From an uncultured Flavobacteriales bacterium (GTDB lineage Bacteria > Bacteroidota > Bacteroidia > Flavobacteriales_E > Vicingaceae), in assembly GCA_913059105.1 (NCBI GenBank), contig CAJXRL010000127.1, positions 1 to 7,746 of the forward strand: a DNA stretch of 7,746 bases. The letters run 5' to 3'. The notes under the pieces are model-generated. The model worked only from the letters and a program-made list of their open reading frames with translations. It made no database searches and was not told where the DNA came from. The translations under genes were made by a program, and so were the position numbers. How positions within the stretch are numbered: position 1 is the stretch's first letter; every line of letters begins with the position of its first letter. Shown here one piece after another: positions 1-7,089 of this stretch.

Positions 1-49
1 ATCTACACAGAGTAGATCGTCGGCAGCGTCAGATGTGTATAAGAGACAG
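1..49 (+). other. Illumina Nextera i5 adapter (sequencing artefact)
   Basis: This stretch is library adapter and not genome. Bases 31-49 read AGATGTGTATAAGAGACAG, the 19-bp Tn5 mosaic end used in Nextera libraries. Bases 17-30 are the Nextera read-1 tail (TCGTCGGCAGCGTC), bases 1-8 are the end of the P5 arm (ATCTACAC), and bases 9-16 (AGAGTAGA) match the i5 index known as N504/S504. The parts occur in the exact order of a Nextera i5 primer. Genomic sequence therefore begins at base 50, and any gene crossing this junction is artificially ended. Confidence 0.98.
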
Positions 50-211
50 TTCCACTAATGAACCATTTTTAAAAACTTTAATACTAGCGCCGGGCATCTT
101 TTTTCCTCCATCCGTTACAGCCATTTCCATAATTAAACGAAACTGTGCGTTAACTTGCTGAAATGAAATTAATAGCAGGAGTACAAATAGGTATTTTATG
201 AATCCTCTCAA
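50..211 (-). CDS. Exported protein with carboxypeptidase-regulatory-like N-terminus (5' fragment)
   Basis: The first 54 codons of a minus-strand gene survive before the adapter junction. Residues 1-22 form a clear Sec signal peptide: charged start, a Leu-rich core at about 8-16, and a predicted cut at VNA|QF, leaving an N-terminal Gln as is usual in this phylum. The mature part (MAVTDGGKKMPGASIKVFKNG) resembles the first strands of the carboxypeptidase-regulatory-like fold common at the N-terminus of Bacteroidota envelope proteins. That is too little to name a function. The frame has no ATG and is closed upstream by TAA at 215-217, so TTG at 209-211 is the only reasonable start. The frame continues past the junction as LSLIHI and a stop, which is translated adapter and not protein. 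The gene lies 70 bp downstream of the B12 operon and may be transcribed separately. Confidence 0.7.
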
Positions 212-234
212 ATCTTAGGTTTTAGTCTAACAAA

Positions 235-242
235 CAAATATC
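235..242 (-). promoter_or_regulatory. Possible -7 box for the truncated exported-protein gene
   Basis: On the minus strand GATATTTG matches seven of eight positions of the Bacteroidota -7 consensus TAnnTTTG. Transcription would begin near base 229, leaving a leader of about 18 nt before the TTG start at 211. The best -33-like TTTTG lies 24 bp upstream, longer than the usual 19-21, so the site is weak. No convincing terminator hairpin is visible between the operon's last stop (282) and this point, so readthrough is also possible. Confidence 0.3.
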
Positions 243-281
243 GTAAAAGCAATACAGAAATTGTTTCAAAACTTTTAATAG

Positions 282-983
282 TTATATTAAATCGCAGAAC
301 CAGAAGTACATCTCTTCATTTGGCTTGCTTGGATTGGGGTAACTTTTCTTCACTTTTTCACCTACCAAAAAATCAACTGGGCTATTAAAAATTGGCCCAT
401 CGTAGCAAAATGTATGAAACTCTCCATTCTCTCCACAAGGGTCCACCTCCAGTGGTAAGCTATTAATCAACTCTTTAGTTAAATCAGTCCCCACAAAATC
501 ACGATTAAAATATTTTGCATTGGCAGCAACTATTTTGGTCTTAAAGCCAAGCTCTAGGAACTCAAAAATCAACTCTTTAGTATCCCTTTTCCAAAGTGGA
601 AACTCAGCCTGTATTCCCACTTTCTCTAATTGACTTTCTCGGTATGCTTTCAAGTCCTCCAAAAAAATATCCCCAAAGGCTGTATTATATATCCCACTAC
701 TCTTCATGCGGTTCATAGCACTTTTCATAAGCCGGTTATAAGCTTCGTGAGTTGTTGAACTTGATAAATATATTATTTCCAAAGGAATACCTATTGCTTC
801 AGCTTGTCGTTTCAACAAACTTTCTCTCAAACCATGCATCCCAATCCGCTTGGTTTCTGCACCAACTGTAGTCAGCAAAGTTGAAATTTCGAACTCGCCT
901 TGCTGAATTAATTTATAAAGTGCAAAAGAGGAATCCTTTCCACTACTCCAGTTGAAAAATAACTTTGGTTTTTTAATTTCCAT
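282..983 (-). CDS. Dph6-like PP-loop ATPase (diphthine-ammonia ligase family)
   Basis: This 233-residue cytoplasmic protein belongs to the PP-loop ATP pyrophosphatase family related to eukaryotic and archaeal Dph6 (COG2102/MJ0570 type). Visible signatures are the ATP-binding loop SSGKDS at residues 13-18, FGDIFLEDLKAYRE at about 103-116, PLW at 129-131, and the family hallmark DPCGENGEFHTF at 181-192 followed by DGPIF. The family adenylates a carboxylate or similar group and then transfers nitrogen. In eukaryotes and archaea it completes diphthamide on EF2, a modification bacteria lack, so the bacterial substrate is unknown. It is the last gene of the B12-riboswitch operon. Its ATG overlaps the end of the BtuF-like gene by 11 bp, which suggests coupled translation. 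The length is normal and all core motifs are intact, so it should be active. A role in corrinoid amidation or salvage is only an inference from context. Confidence 0.88.
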   Translation of the reverse strand: MEIKKPKLFFNWSSGKDSSFALYKLIQQGEFEISTLLTTVGAETKRIGMHGLRESLLKRQAEAIGIPLEIIYLSSSTTHEAYNRLMKSAMNRMKSSGIYNTAFGDIFLEDLKAYRESQLEKVGIQAEFPLWKRDTKELIFEFLELGFKTKIVAANAKYFNRDFVGTDLTKELINSLPLEVDPCGENGEFHTFCYDGPIFNSPVDFLVGEKVKKSYPNPSKPNEEMYFWFCDLI

Positions 984-1776
984 GTTTTCTTTCCCAGTCT
1001 GAAAAAATTTTATGCATTATTTCTAATCCTTCGGAGACGCTTGCCGGTCCAGGTTGAAGAATTATACCTGAATCGATTTCATAATACTCGTCATTCCTAA
1101 AAGCTTTTGTGTCCTTCCAGCCTTCACGATCAAACATGCGCTTTGGCTTATATTTTTTGCCACACCACGATGCTAAAATGATATCCGGTTCCTTTTCAAG
1201 AACTTCTTTGGGGTTTTCAATGATCCTGTTTTTTGCCAAACTTTCCTTTCCATTCTCAGCAAACAAGTCCATTCCGCCTGCCATTTCAACCAACTCACTC
1301 ACCCATTGTATTCCACTGATTAATGGGTCGTACCATTCTTCGAAGTACACCTTTGGTTTAACCTTCCATTTGGCAGTAATTTGTTGTATTTCAAGCATCC
1401 TTTTTTGATAATGCCGTACTAGGTCCAAACAAGTTTCAGTCCTGCCCACCAACGCACCAAGCTGTACAATCATTTTCATGATTTCTTCGACGCTCCGATG
1501 ATTATTTACCCAAACTGTTATGCCTTTTTTAATTAATTCTTGAGCAATATCTGCCTGAATATCAGAAAACCCAATTACCAAATCTGGTTTGAGGGCAAGA
1601 ATCCCATCAATATTTGCATCAATAAATGCCGAAACCTTTGGCTTTTCCTTTTTAGCTCTTTTAGGTCTAACGGTAAAACCTGAAATTCCAACAATTCGAT
1701 CTTGCTCGCCAATCAAGTAGAGTAGCTCTGTAGTTTCTTCAGTTAAACAAACAATTCTATTGGGATAGTAGTCCAT
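973..1776 (-). CDS. BtuF-like cobalamin-binding protein without signal peptide
   Basis: This 267-residue protein has the fold of the BtuF/FepB class of periplasmic substrate-binding proteins. The N-terminal lobe opens with RIVCLTEETTELLYLIG (residues 7-23) and continues through KPDLVIGF (63-70). A helical linker lies at about 95-130, and the C-terminal lobe carries EEWYDPLISGIQWVSE (146-161) and EMAGG. These features are typical of proteins annotated as cobalamin-binding. Family members normally bear a signal peptide or lipobox, but this one starts MDYYPNRIVC with no hydrophobic leader, and no in-frame upstream extension is possible because the start overlaps the previous stop (TAATG). It would therefore stay in the cytoplasm unless exported some other way. 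It overlaps the Dph6-like gene by 11 bp. No BtuC or BtuD gene is in the window. The B12 ligand is inferred from the family and the riboswitch. Confidence 0.82.
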   Translation of the reverse strand: MDYYPNRIVCLTEETTELLYLIGEQDRIVGISGFTVRPKRAKKEKPKVSAFIDANIDGILALKPDLVIGFSDIQADIAQELIKKGITVWVNNHRSVEEIMKMIVQLGALVGRTETCLDLVRHYQKRMLEIQQITAKWKVKPKVYFEEWYDPLISGIQWVSELVEMAGGMDLFAENGKESLAKNRIIENPKEVLEKEPDIILASWCGKKYKPKRMFDREGWKDTKAFRNDEYYEIDSGIILQPGPASVSEGLEIMHKIFSDWERKHGN

Positions 1777-2801
1777 TATTTTAAAAATACAATATCTCCA
1801 GGGATTACCCCTACTTTAAATGCATCCAATTCTATTCCTTGATAATTAAATCGATACACGACTCCTCTTTGTTGGTAATCAATCGCATCACTAATGTAAA
1901 TTTCATTTGTTTCTGGATCAATTGAAAAGCCATAGAACAATCGATTTACACTTGATATTTTGGGAGTAATCGGCAATGAATTATCCGAAATATTCATAAC
2001 GTACAAGCCATCCTTGCCTAAAAAGTGAAGTTGATCTTTAGTATTATTAAGCCCCAACTCTCCTATTTTGTCATCAACTGTTGCACCCTCAAAAATGGAA
2101 AGTATTGAATCGTTGGACGTTTGTATTTGATAAAGAGCTGACTTACCTCCATTCAATCCACCTCCACAAGCTATCCACGCATTTCTATCTTTATCAATTT
2201 CAACAAATTGAGGCTGTTCATGCACATTTATTTTCTTCAATATTGAATCCGTTATAATGTCTACAACCCATACCTGATTACTGTCCACATGCGAGAGATA
2301 CAATTTATTATTAGCAATGGCCATTTCCTCCACCCAACCTTTGGTTTCAATGGTTTTTACTATACGTTTACTGCTTGGATTTATAATGTATAGTTTATTT
2401 TCATATAAGTCACTCACGTAAGCCTTTTGATTACTGGCTACTGTAATATATCGAGGTGAATTTAATTGCTGGATGGAAGTGATATACTTTAAAGTTGAAG
2501 CATCTAATACCTCAATTTTACTCGAGTTATTTACTACAACAAACAGCTCATTTCCAATTTGAACAGCAGACTGAACCACATCACCTATTGGCCGACCAAG
2601 GTTGTTAGATTGAAATACTTTATTATCAATTGATTTATCATTTTGATTGTACAATGACAAGCTTGCATTTCCAAAATTGTAGTTCCCTTCATTTAAAATT
2701 AAAACGGAAGCATCAGCAACTATTACAGGGCCATCTTGCTCATCATCGGTGCGACAAGAAAAAATGGACAAAAAAATAAAAAGATAAAATAGTTGCTTCA
2801 T
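1776..2801 (-). CDS. btuG: BtuG-like surface lipoprotein, DUF5074/YncE beta-propeller
   Basis: This 341-residue protein starts with a short lipoprotein signal peptide whose lipobox ends at Cys16 (LSIFSC). The residues after the Cys (RTDDEQD) are acid-rich, like the lipoprotein export signal that sends Bacteroidota lipoproteins to the cell surface. The mature protein opens with the DUF5074 signature ILNEGN (35-40) and NASLSLYN (45-52). Repeated blades follow, each of the pattern 'value displayed, then converted to a readout', for example KIEVLDASTLKYI, KLYIINPSSKRIV and QVWVVDIITDSIL. This indicates a YncE-type seven-bladed propeller. In gut Bacteroides the equivalent protein BtuG binds cobalamin very tightly and sits on BtuB as an extracellular lid. 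Its place directly after the TonB receptor (4-bp ATGA overlap) and under a B12 riboswitch supports the same role. Binding itself cannot be read from the sequence. Confidence 0.82.
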   Translation of the reverse strand: MKQLFYLFIFLSIFSCRTDDEQDGPVIVADASVLILNEGNYNFGNASLSLYNQNDKSIDNKVFQSNNLGRPIGDVVQSAVQIGNELFVVVNNSSKIEVLDASTLKYITSIQQLNSPRYITVASNQKAYVSDLYENKLYIINPSSKRIVKTIETKGWVEEMAIANNKLYLSHVDSNQVWVVDIITDSILKKINVHEQPQFVEIDKDRNAWIACGGGLNGGKSALYQIQTSNDSILSIFEGATVDDKIGELGLNNTKDQLHFLGKDGLYVMNISDNSLPITPKISSVNRLFYGFSIDPETNEIYISDAIDYQQRGVVYRFNYQGIELDAFKVGVIPGDIVFLK

Positions 2802-4690
2802 TTCTTAAATTGATAGGCTAATTGAACAAAATAATTTCTATTTGGCATTGGCCTCCATTCAATCGCCTGATATTCATCGTTTAATACATTCTTAACTCCC
2901 GCGGTTACTTTAATAAGGTATTTTCTATTGATGCTAACATATTGACTTAAGCCGACGTCTAACAAAGAATAACTAGGTAGTAAATCTTCATTATCCGAGC
3001 TTATGAAACGGATACCCAACATTTGATAGTTAATGGTAAATGCCGATCCCATAAACTCCAAATTAAGGCTGATATTGCCTTTATGTTCGGGTATGTAAAT
3101 TAATTGCTTTCCCCTTGATTCATCAAACTCATGTTGTTTCTTGTAATTTTTGGATGAAGTGTATGAGTATGTCGCACTCAAATGTTTCTTAAGTTTTCCC
3201 TTTGGTTGCTTTACTTCTACAAAAAATTCAGCCCCCATGGTTTCAACTGCCTTTAGGTTATTGGGTCTCCAAAAGCCAAAAGCAGTAGGCACCCATTGAA
3301 TATAGTTCTCAATATTATTGTAAAAAAGAGTTGTACTCGAATTGACATAAAATTTCTCTTTTATAAGGTCCATTTGATACGTACTCCCAAATTCAACACT
3401 CTCACTTTCTTCAGCATTCAAGCTAATGTTCCCTGAAGGTTGATAGTACAAATCATTCAAATTTGGATATTTTACGTTTTTTCCAGCTAGCGCAAACAAT
3501 TTCACATTCGATTTTCCAATCTGATAATCAAACCGTAATTGCGGTAATAAGTAACTTTCACTCTGTAAAACCTGAAAATTTCGAACAGATAAGTTAACAT
3601 TAAATTGTTCCGTTATAGAGTGCCGAGCTCTTAAATAGACCTCCAACCTACTTTGCTCAACCTCTTTAGCTAATCCATCTGCAGTTACCTTATTATTATC
3701 AAATTTTAATTGAGAATGAAGTTCAATTTTCTTAAAATTAAATTCATAATCAGCCCTCGTCCGTAGACTTTTCATTTGAGCTTTAGAAGCAATTCCTGCA
3801 CGTTGATTTACATATTTTAGTTCATCATCAATGTATGCGCCCGTTAACTTTAATACACTACTGTCAAAGTATTTAGAGTATTTAACCAAGCTCTTAATTG
3901 AAATATCTTCCTGAAATTCTGTGTTCTCCCTAAGTGCTATTAAAGGCGGCAAGTTCCGCTCAGAATCAAACCACCAAAAGTTTGCTTCTACTAATTGATT
4001 CCTCTTCAGTTTAAAAAAGAAACTCTGCATCACCCCTTTTTGAAGCAGGTTTGCGTTTTTTACTTGACGCTTAGGAAAGCCTTCTACTGTTAAGTCTATA
4101 TATTCGAAATTATTGTCAGCTTTGTTGTGAATAAGCTTAGTAATGGATTGAAACTTCTCGTTGCCTATTTTTACTTTTGCATTTAGCTGTTGTTGACCAA
4201 AACTTCCAAAGTTTGAAGAAACAAATAAGTTCAACTGCTTTTTAAACTGTGGCAACGTAGATATATTAACAGATCCTCCTATCCCGCCGGTTCCATCAAT
4301 AGAACTGCTGAGTCCGTAATTCAAGCTTACTTCATCCATAAAAAATAATGGAAAAAGCGCCAAGTCACTTGTTCCATTCATACTTGAATTCAATGAAATA
4401 CCATTCCAATTCAATAAAGTGTGGGCACTTCCACTTCCTCGTAATGAAATGGTTGCCAAGCTTCCAATGCCGTATGACTTTATAAATAAATGCGATTTTT
4501 TTGATAATAAGTCACCTAAATTCAAATGTTGAGGATCGCTGAGAATCGTGGAATCTAAACGTTCTTGATTTGATTTTTGCGCAGCGCCTTGAACTGTGAC
4601 TTGATTAATCTTTACAGTGTCGGATATTGTATTTTGAGCCAATAAATTAGTAACCATCAGAAAGAGTACGATGGATCCTACTATTTTCAT
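2798..4690 (-). CDS. btuB: BtuB-like TonB-dependent outer-membrane cobalamin receptor
   Basis: This 630-residue outer-membrane protein has a signal peptide cut at LLA|QN (residues 18/19). A TonB-box-like stretch follows at about 26-33 (VKINQVTV), and the plug domain runs to about 145, with ISLRGSGSAHTLLNWNGISL at 81-100 and GGIGGSVNIS at 135-144. The remainder is a beta-barrel of alternating aromatic strands ending in YFVQLAYQFKK. The length is close to that of classical BtuB, and it lacks the extra N-terminal carboxypeptidase-like domain of SusC receptors, so it is a classical small receptor. Assignment to cobalamin rests on the riboswitch ahead of the operon and the BtuG-like partner gene that overlaps its end by 4 bp. 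Import would use TonB-ExbBD energy; those genes are not in the window. A haem or siderophore ligand is less likely in this context. Confidence 0.85.
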   Translation of the reverse strand: MKIVGSIVLFLMVTNLLAQNTISDTVKINQVTVQGAAQKSNQERLDSTILSDPQHLNLGDLLSKKSHLFIKSYGIGSLATISLRGSGSAHTLLNWNGISLNSSMNGTSDLALFPLFFMDEVSLNYGLSSSIDGTGGIGGSVNISTLPQFKKQLNLFVSSNFGSFGQQQLNAKVKIGNEKFQSITKLIHNKADNNFEYIDLTVEGFPKRQVKNANLLQKGVMQSFFFKLKRNQLVEANFWWFDSERNLPPLIALRENTEFQEDISIKSLVKYSKYFDSSVLKLTGAYIDDELKYVNQRAGIASKAQMKSLRTRADYEFNFKKIELHSQLKFDNNKVTADGLAKEVEQSRLEVYLRARHSITEQFNVNLSVRNFQVLQSESYLLPQLRFDYQIGKSNVKLFALAGKNVKYPNLNDLYYQPSGNISLNAEESESVEFGSTYQMDLIKEKFYVNSSTTLFYNNIENYIQWVPTAFGFWRPNNLKAVETMGAEFFVEVKQPKGKLKKHLSATYSYTSSKNYKKQHEFDESRGKQLIYIPEHKGNISLNLEFMGSAFTINYQMLGIRFISSDNEDLLPSYSLLDVGLSQYVSINRKYLIKVTAGVKNVLNDEYQAIEWRPMPNRNYFVQLAYQFKK

Positions 4691-5658
4691 TGAATTACAA
4701 TTTTATGGGTCGTATGCCTTTCTTTTCCAATTAATTGCAACAAATATGCACCTTTAAGCAAGGAAGTAAAGTCAACTGTATTTGTTTCTAATAGACCAAC
4801 TTGCATTACGCGTCCTGTAAAGTCTCGCAATTCAAATTTTAATAACCCACTCCCTTCATGATCAACGTAAAATACTCCATTAGATGGATTCGGGTATATT
4901 GACCGGTGCGATTGATCATAGCTCTCAGACAAGCCAACACCCTTCATGTAAATTACGCCTACTGCATCAAAATCAAATCCTCCTGATGGAAATGCTGTAG
5001 GATATTGGTCGTTTACTTTTCGACCTTTACAGTCTCGCTGAGTATAACGCTCATTCAAACTTCCCACGGCATCAACAATTCTAATGTGACTTATAGCACT
5101 CACATCTAACTCTATAATTGAATCCAAATCAGATAAATCAAACGGTGTGCCATAATTAGCGCTATATTTTCCCGCCAAATTGTGAATACCAGTTGGATCA
5201 ACTGAACCAAAGGAACCGACTGCAATTGACGTATCTGTAAGTGAATACGATGGGAAACGATGAAAATCAATACCGTTAGAGCTAACTTCAACAAAAGCCA
5301 ATTCTAAAAATGTATGATTAAAAGCATTTTCGAAAACAGCAAAATCAGGACCCACTCCATTATATATCAACCCTTCGAACTGAACTGTTGCAACTCCGGA
5401 ATCACCTAGACTAACAACTGTTCCATTTGCCTTTCCAAAACACTGAGTCCAACTTCCAACAGTTGTAGTATCTGAATTTGGAACTGCGATATCTTGTCTT
5501 CCTCGTTGCACTTCAATCCGACTTGCCCAAGCTACAAACACATTAGAATCAGCATGAATTGCTAAAGTCCCAGTTTGATTTGCCTGAGGAGCAAAAGGGC
5601 CCTGAGCATAAATGCTCAAGGTTCCTAAAATAAGTAGTATGGATAGCGGTATTCTCAT
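4687..5658 (-). CDS. Secreted protein of unknown function with T9SS sorting domain, B12-regulated
   Basis: This 323-residue protein has a signal peptide cut at IYA|QG (18/19). A compact central domain of about 215 residues follows, then a C-terminal type IX secretion sorting domain (about 253-323) beginning SIYPNPSNGVFYV and ending HKIVIQ. It should cross the outer membrane and be anchored on, or shed from, the surface. The central domain has the motifs VGPDFAVFENAF (102-113), AFVEVSSNGIDFHRFP (121-136) and FPSGGFDFDAVG (223-234), which suggest a beta-sandwich. It contains two cysteines, 73 and 210, that could form a disulphide. I recognise the domain only as a secreted family of unknown function. 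The neighbours (1-bp gap after the propeller gene, 4-bp overlap with btuB) suggest corrinoid capture or an accessory to the receptor, but this is inference. Confidence 0.8.
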   Translation of the reverse strand: MRIPLSILLILGTLSIYAQGPFAPQANQTGTLAIHADSNVFVAWASRIEVQRGRQDIAVPNSDTTTVGSWTQCFGKANGTVVSLGDSGVATVQFEGLIYNGVGPDFAVFENAFNHTFLELAFVEVSSNGIDFHRFPSYSLTDTSIAVGSFGSVDPTGIHNLAGKYSANYGTPFDLSDLDSIIELDVSAISHIRIVDAVGSLNERYTQRDCKGRKVNDQYPTAFPSGGFDFDAVGVIYMKGVGLSESYDQSHRSIYPNPSNGVFYVDHEGSGLLKFELRDFTGRVMQVGLLETNTVDFTSLLKGAYLLQLIGKERHTTHKIVIQ

Positions 5659-5659
5659 T

Positions 5660-6940
5660 TTATTGGATTATCAATTTCTGAGTGGATACAGTGTTGTTCA
5701 TTAGAACGTTTACAAAGTAAATCCCTGAACTTAAATCACTAACATCAATCTGACTAGAACTATTCAACTGATTAACTTTCTTTACCAATTGACCGTTGTA
5801 ATTTAAAATTTGAACGCAAGCTTCAGCTGTTAAATTGGCTTCAATTGAAAAATGATTTATAGCAGGATTAGGATAAATTGAAAACCCAATTTTTTCCTTG
5901 TTTGAAAAGCTGATCAATCCAGTTGTACGGCTGTAGATCACAGCAATTGCTTCAGGCGATGAAGCGGTTGCAAAAGAACCTGAATAATTTCCTACTCTAT
6001 CATAAATTTTACCAGAACTGTAGCTAAAAAAATCAGTAGCAGTTACATAAAATTTAAAATTTGAGGTATCGTAGGCAAATGCAGTAACAACTGTATCAAC
6101 CAAATTAGAATCAATAACAGCTAAATTATTCAGGTTTATTGTTCCAATACCTTGATTCATTCGCAAAAATAAAGTATCTCCATTCACTTCATATTGAGAT
6201 CTATTATTTACCTTAAAGTTTTGACTGGATGTATTAAGTGAGGTTGTCACAATTGGAAAATTGGCGGCGTTAACATCTATAATTGTGTTACTTACTGAAT
6301 TAATTGCGTAAGCTCCTGTACCATTTGGTTTAGCTATTAATTCACCTACATCTCCAGAATAACCTGAAGTAGTCAAAGGAGAAATTACAGTTCTATTTGA
6401 AATTGTGGCAGCAATAATACTTCCTAAAGTGTCCTGATAATTTGGCACTCCAGTAGATTGATTTTGAGTTACAATTAACAGATCATTTGTTGGTTCAACT
6501 AACATTGAATTAACGCCAGATGGAATGTTAATGGAGTCCACTAAACTTAGTGTTGTTTGATTGTAGATGTAGATATTGTAAGAAGTTCTACCATACCAAT
6601 TCGAAACGATCAATTCATTATTAGGCGCTATCGCTAAGGACTTTGTACTTGAACCGGCAAATTTAACTGCTGCCGTCCTTGAGTTGTTGGTTAAATTATA
6701 CCTGACGATTGAATCTTGTGCTGCGACAAAGGCTATGTTTCCAACGACTAAAACATCTTGCACAGATTGAGTGTGAATTGAATCGATTGTTGTTGAAATT
6801 CCAGTCTGTGGATCGTACACACTAACTGATACATTTTCAGTTTGATTTCCAAACTTTCCACCATTTACCAAAATGGTTTTTTGGGCAACACTTGCCAATG
6901 TGATTACTGAGAGAGCAATTGAAAAAGTAATTTTTTTCAT
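5660..6940 (-). CDS. T9SS-secreted YncE/BtuG-like beta-propeller protein
   Basis: This is the first gene of the B12-riboswitch operon and encodes 426 residues. The signal peptide is cut at SVA|QK (19/20). Residues of about 22-345 form propeller-type repeats resembling YncE and the BtuG-like protein of the same operon: VSVSVYDPQTGIST, IVRYNLTNNSRTA, YNIYIYNQTTLSLVD, and GTINLNNLAVIDS. Residues 353-426 are a type A T9SS sorting domain (FSIYPNPAINHFSIE to QKLIIQ, with PNP at 357-359). So unlike the lipid-anchored BtuG-like protein, this one would reach the surface through T9SS. It probably binds cobalamin or a related corrinoid, as inferred from the fold and regulation; a general adhesive propeller is the alternative. 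The ATG at 6938-6940 is preceded by an A-rich stretch (AAAAAAACCGAAG), with no Shine-Dalgarno site, normal for the phylum. Confidence 0.8.
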   Translation of the reverse strand: MKKITFSIALSVITLASVAQKTILVNGGKFGNQTENVSVSVYDPQTGISTTIDSIHTQSVQDVLVVGNIAFVAAQDSIVRYNLTNNSRTAAVKFAGSSTKSLAIAPNNELIVSNWYGRTSYNIYIYNQTTLSLVDSINIPSGVNSMLVEPTNDLLIVTQNQSTGVPNYQDTLGSIIAATISNRTVISPLTTSGYSGDVGELIAKPNGTGAYAINSVSNTIIDVNAANFPIVTTSLNTSSQNFKVNNRSQYEVNGDTLFLRMNQGIGTINLNNLAVIDSNLVDTVVTAFAYDTSNFKFYVTATDFFSYSSGKIYDRVGNYSGSFATASSPEAIAVIYSRTTGLISFSNKEKIGFSIYPNPAINHFSIEANLTAEACVQILNYNGQLVKKVNQLNSSSQIDVSDLSSGIYFVNVLMNNTVSTQKLIIQ

Positions 6941-6942
6941 CT

Positions 6943-7015
6943 TCGGTTTTTTTATGATGCACAGCTAATTTTAGTTTTGAAAGCCAAACATCTATTAATA
7001 AATAAATTAAACCGA
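6943..7015 (-). promoter_or_regulatory. Possible leader stem closing on the operon's start codon
   Basis: In the leader between riboswitch and first gene, UCGGUUU (plus bases 7009-7015) is exactly complementary to AAACCGA (plus bases 6943-6949), which ends three bases from the ATG. Folding would give a 7-bp stem with a loop of about 59 nt and would cover the ribosome-landing region. No U-tract-type terminator is visible in this leader, so translation control is plausible. The pairing could be chance in AT-rich DNA. Confidence 0.3.
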
Positions 7016-7089
7016 GAAAATCATAAAGAGTAAGTAGCCCATATAGAGGCAAGCTCGCGCTTCACTTTTATTCCCGAAAGTATTTTCTT

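Noticed and set aside
1..49. Transposon end (Tn5 mosaic end at 31-49) as evidence of a natural mobile element
   Set aside because: The flanking bases are Illumina primer and index sequence, so this is library-preparation DNA and not a natural insertion.
1109..1408. Plus-strand open frame of 99 codons
   Set aside because: It lies wholly inside the BtuF-like gene on the other strand, has no family motif, and is rich in Ser, Phe and Leu as antisense frames usually are.
5112..5294. Minus-strand open frame of 60 codons
   Set aside because: It is an out-of-frame shadow inside the secreted unknown protein, rich in Ile and Leu, with no start context or domain.
6837..7052. Minus-strand frame of 71 codons beginning with TTG in the riboswitch leader, considered as a leader peptide
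   Set aside because: It starts with a rare codon, overlaps the first operon gene by over 100 bases in another frame, and has no recognisable motif. The riboswitch explains regulation without it.
7030..7080. Possible intrinsic terminator in the leader (AAGC-GCGA-GCTT hairpin near 7050-7062; ACTTT/AAAGT hairpin near 7065-7082)
   Set aside because: Both stems are only 4-5 bp and neither is followed by a run of T on the minus strand, so a terminator cannot be supported.
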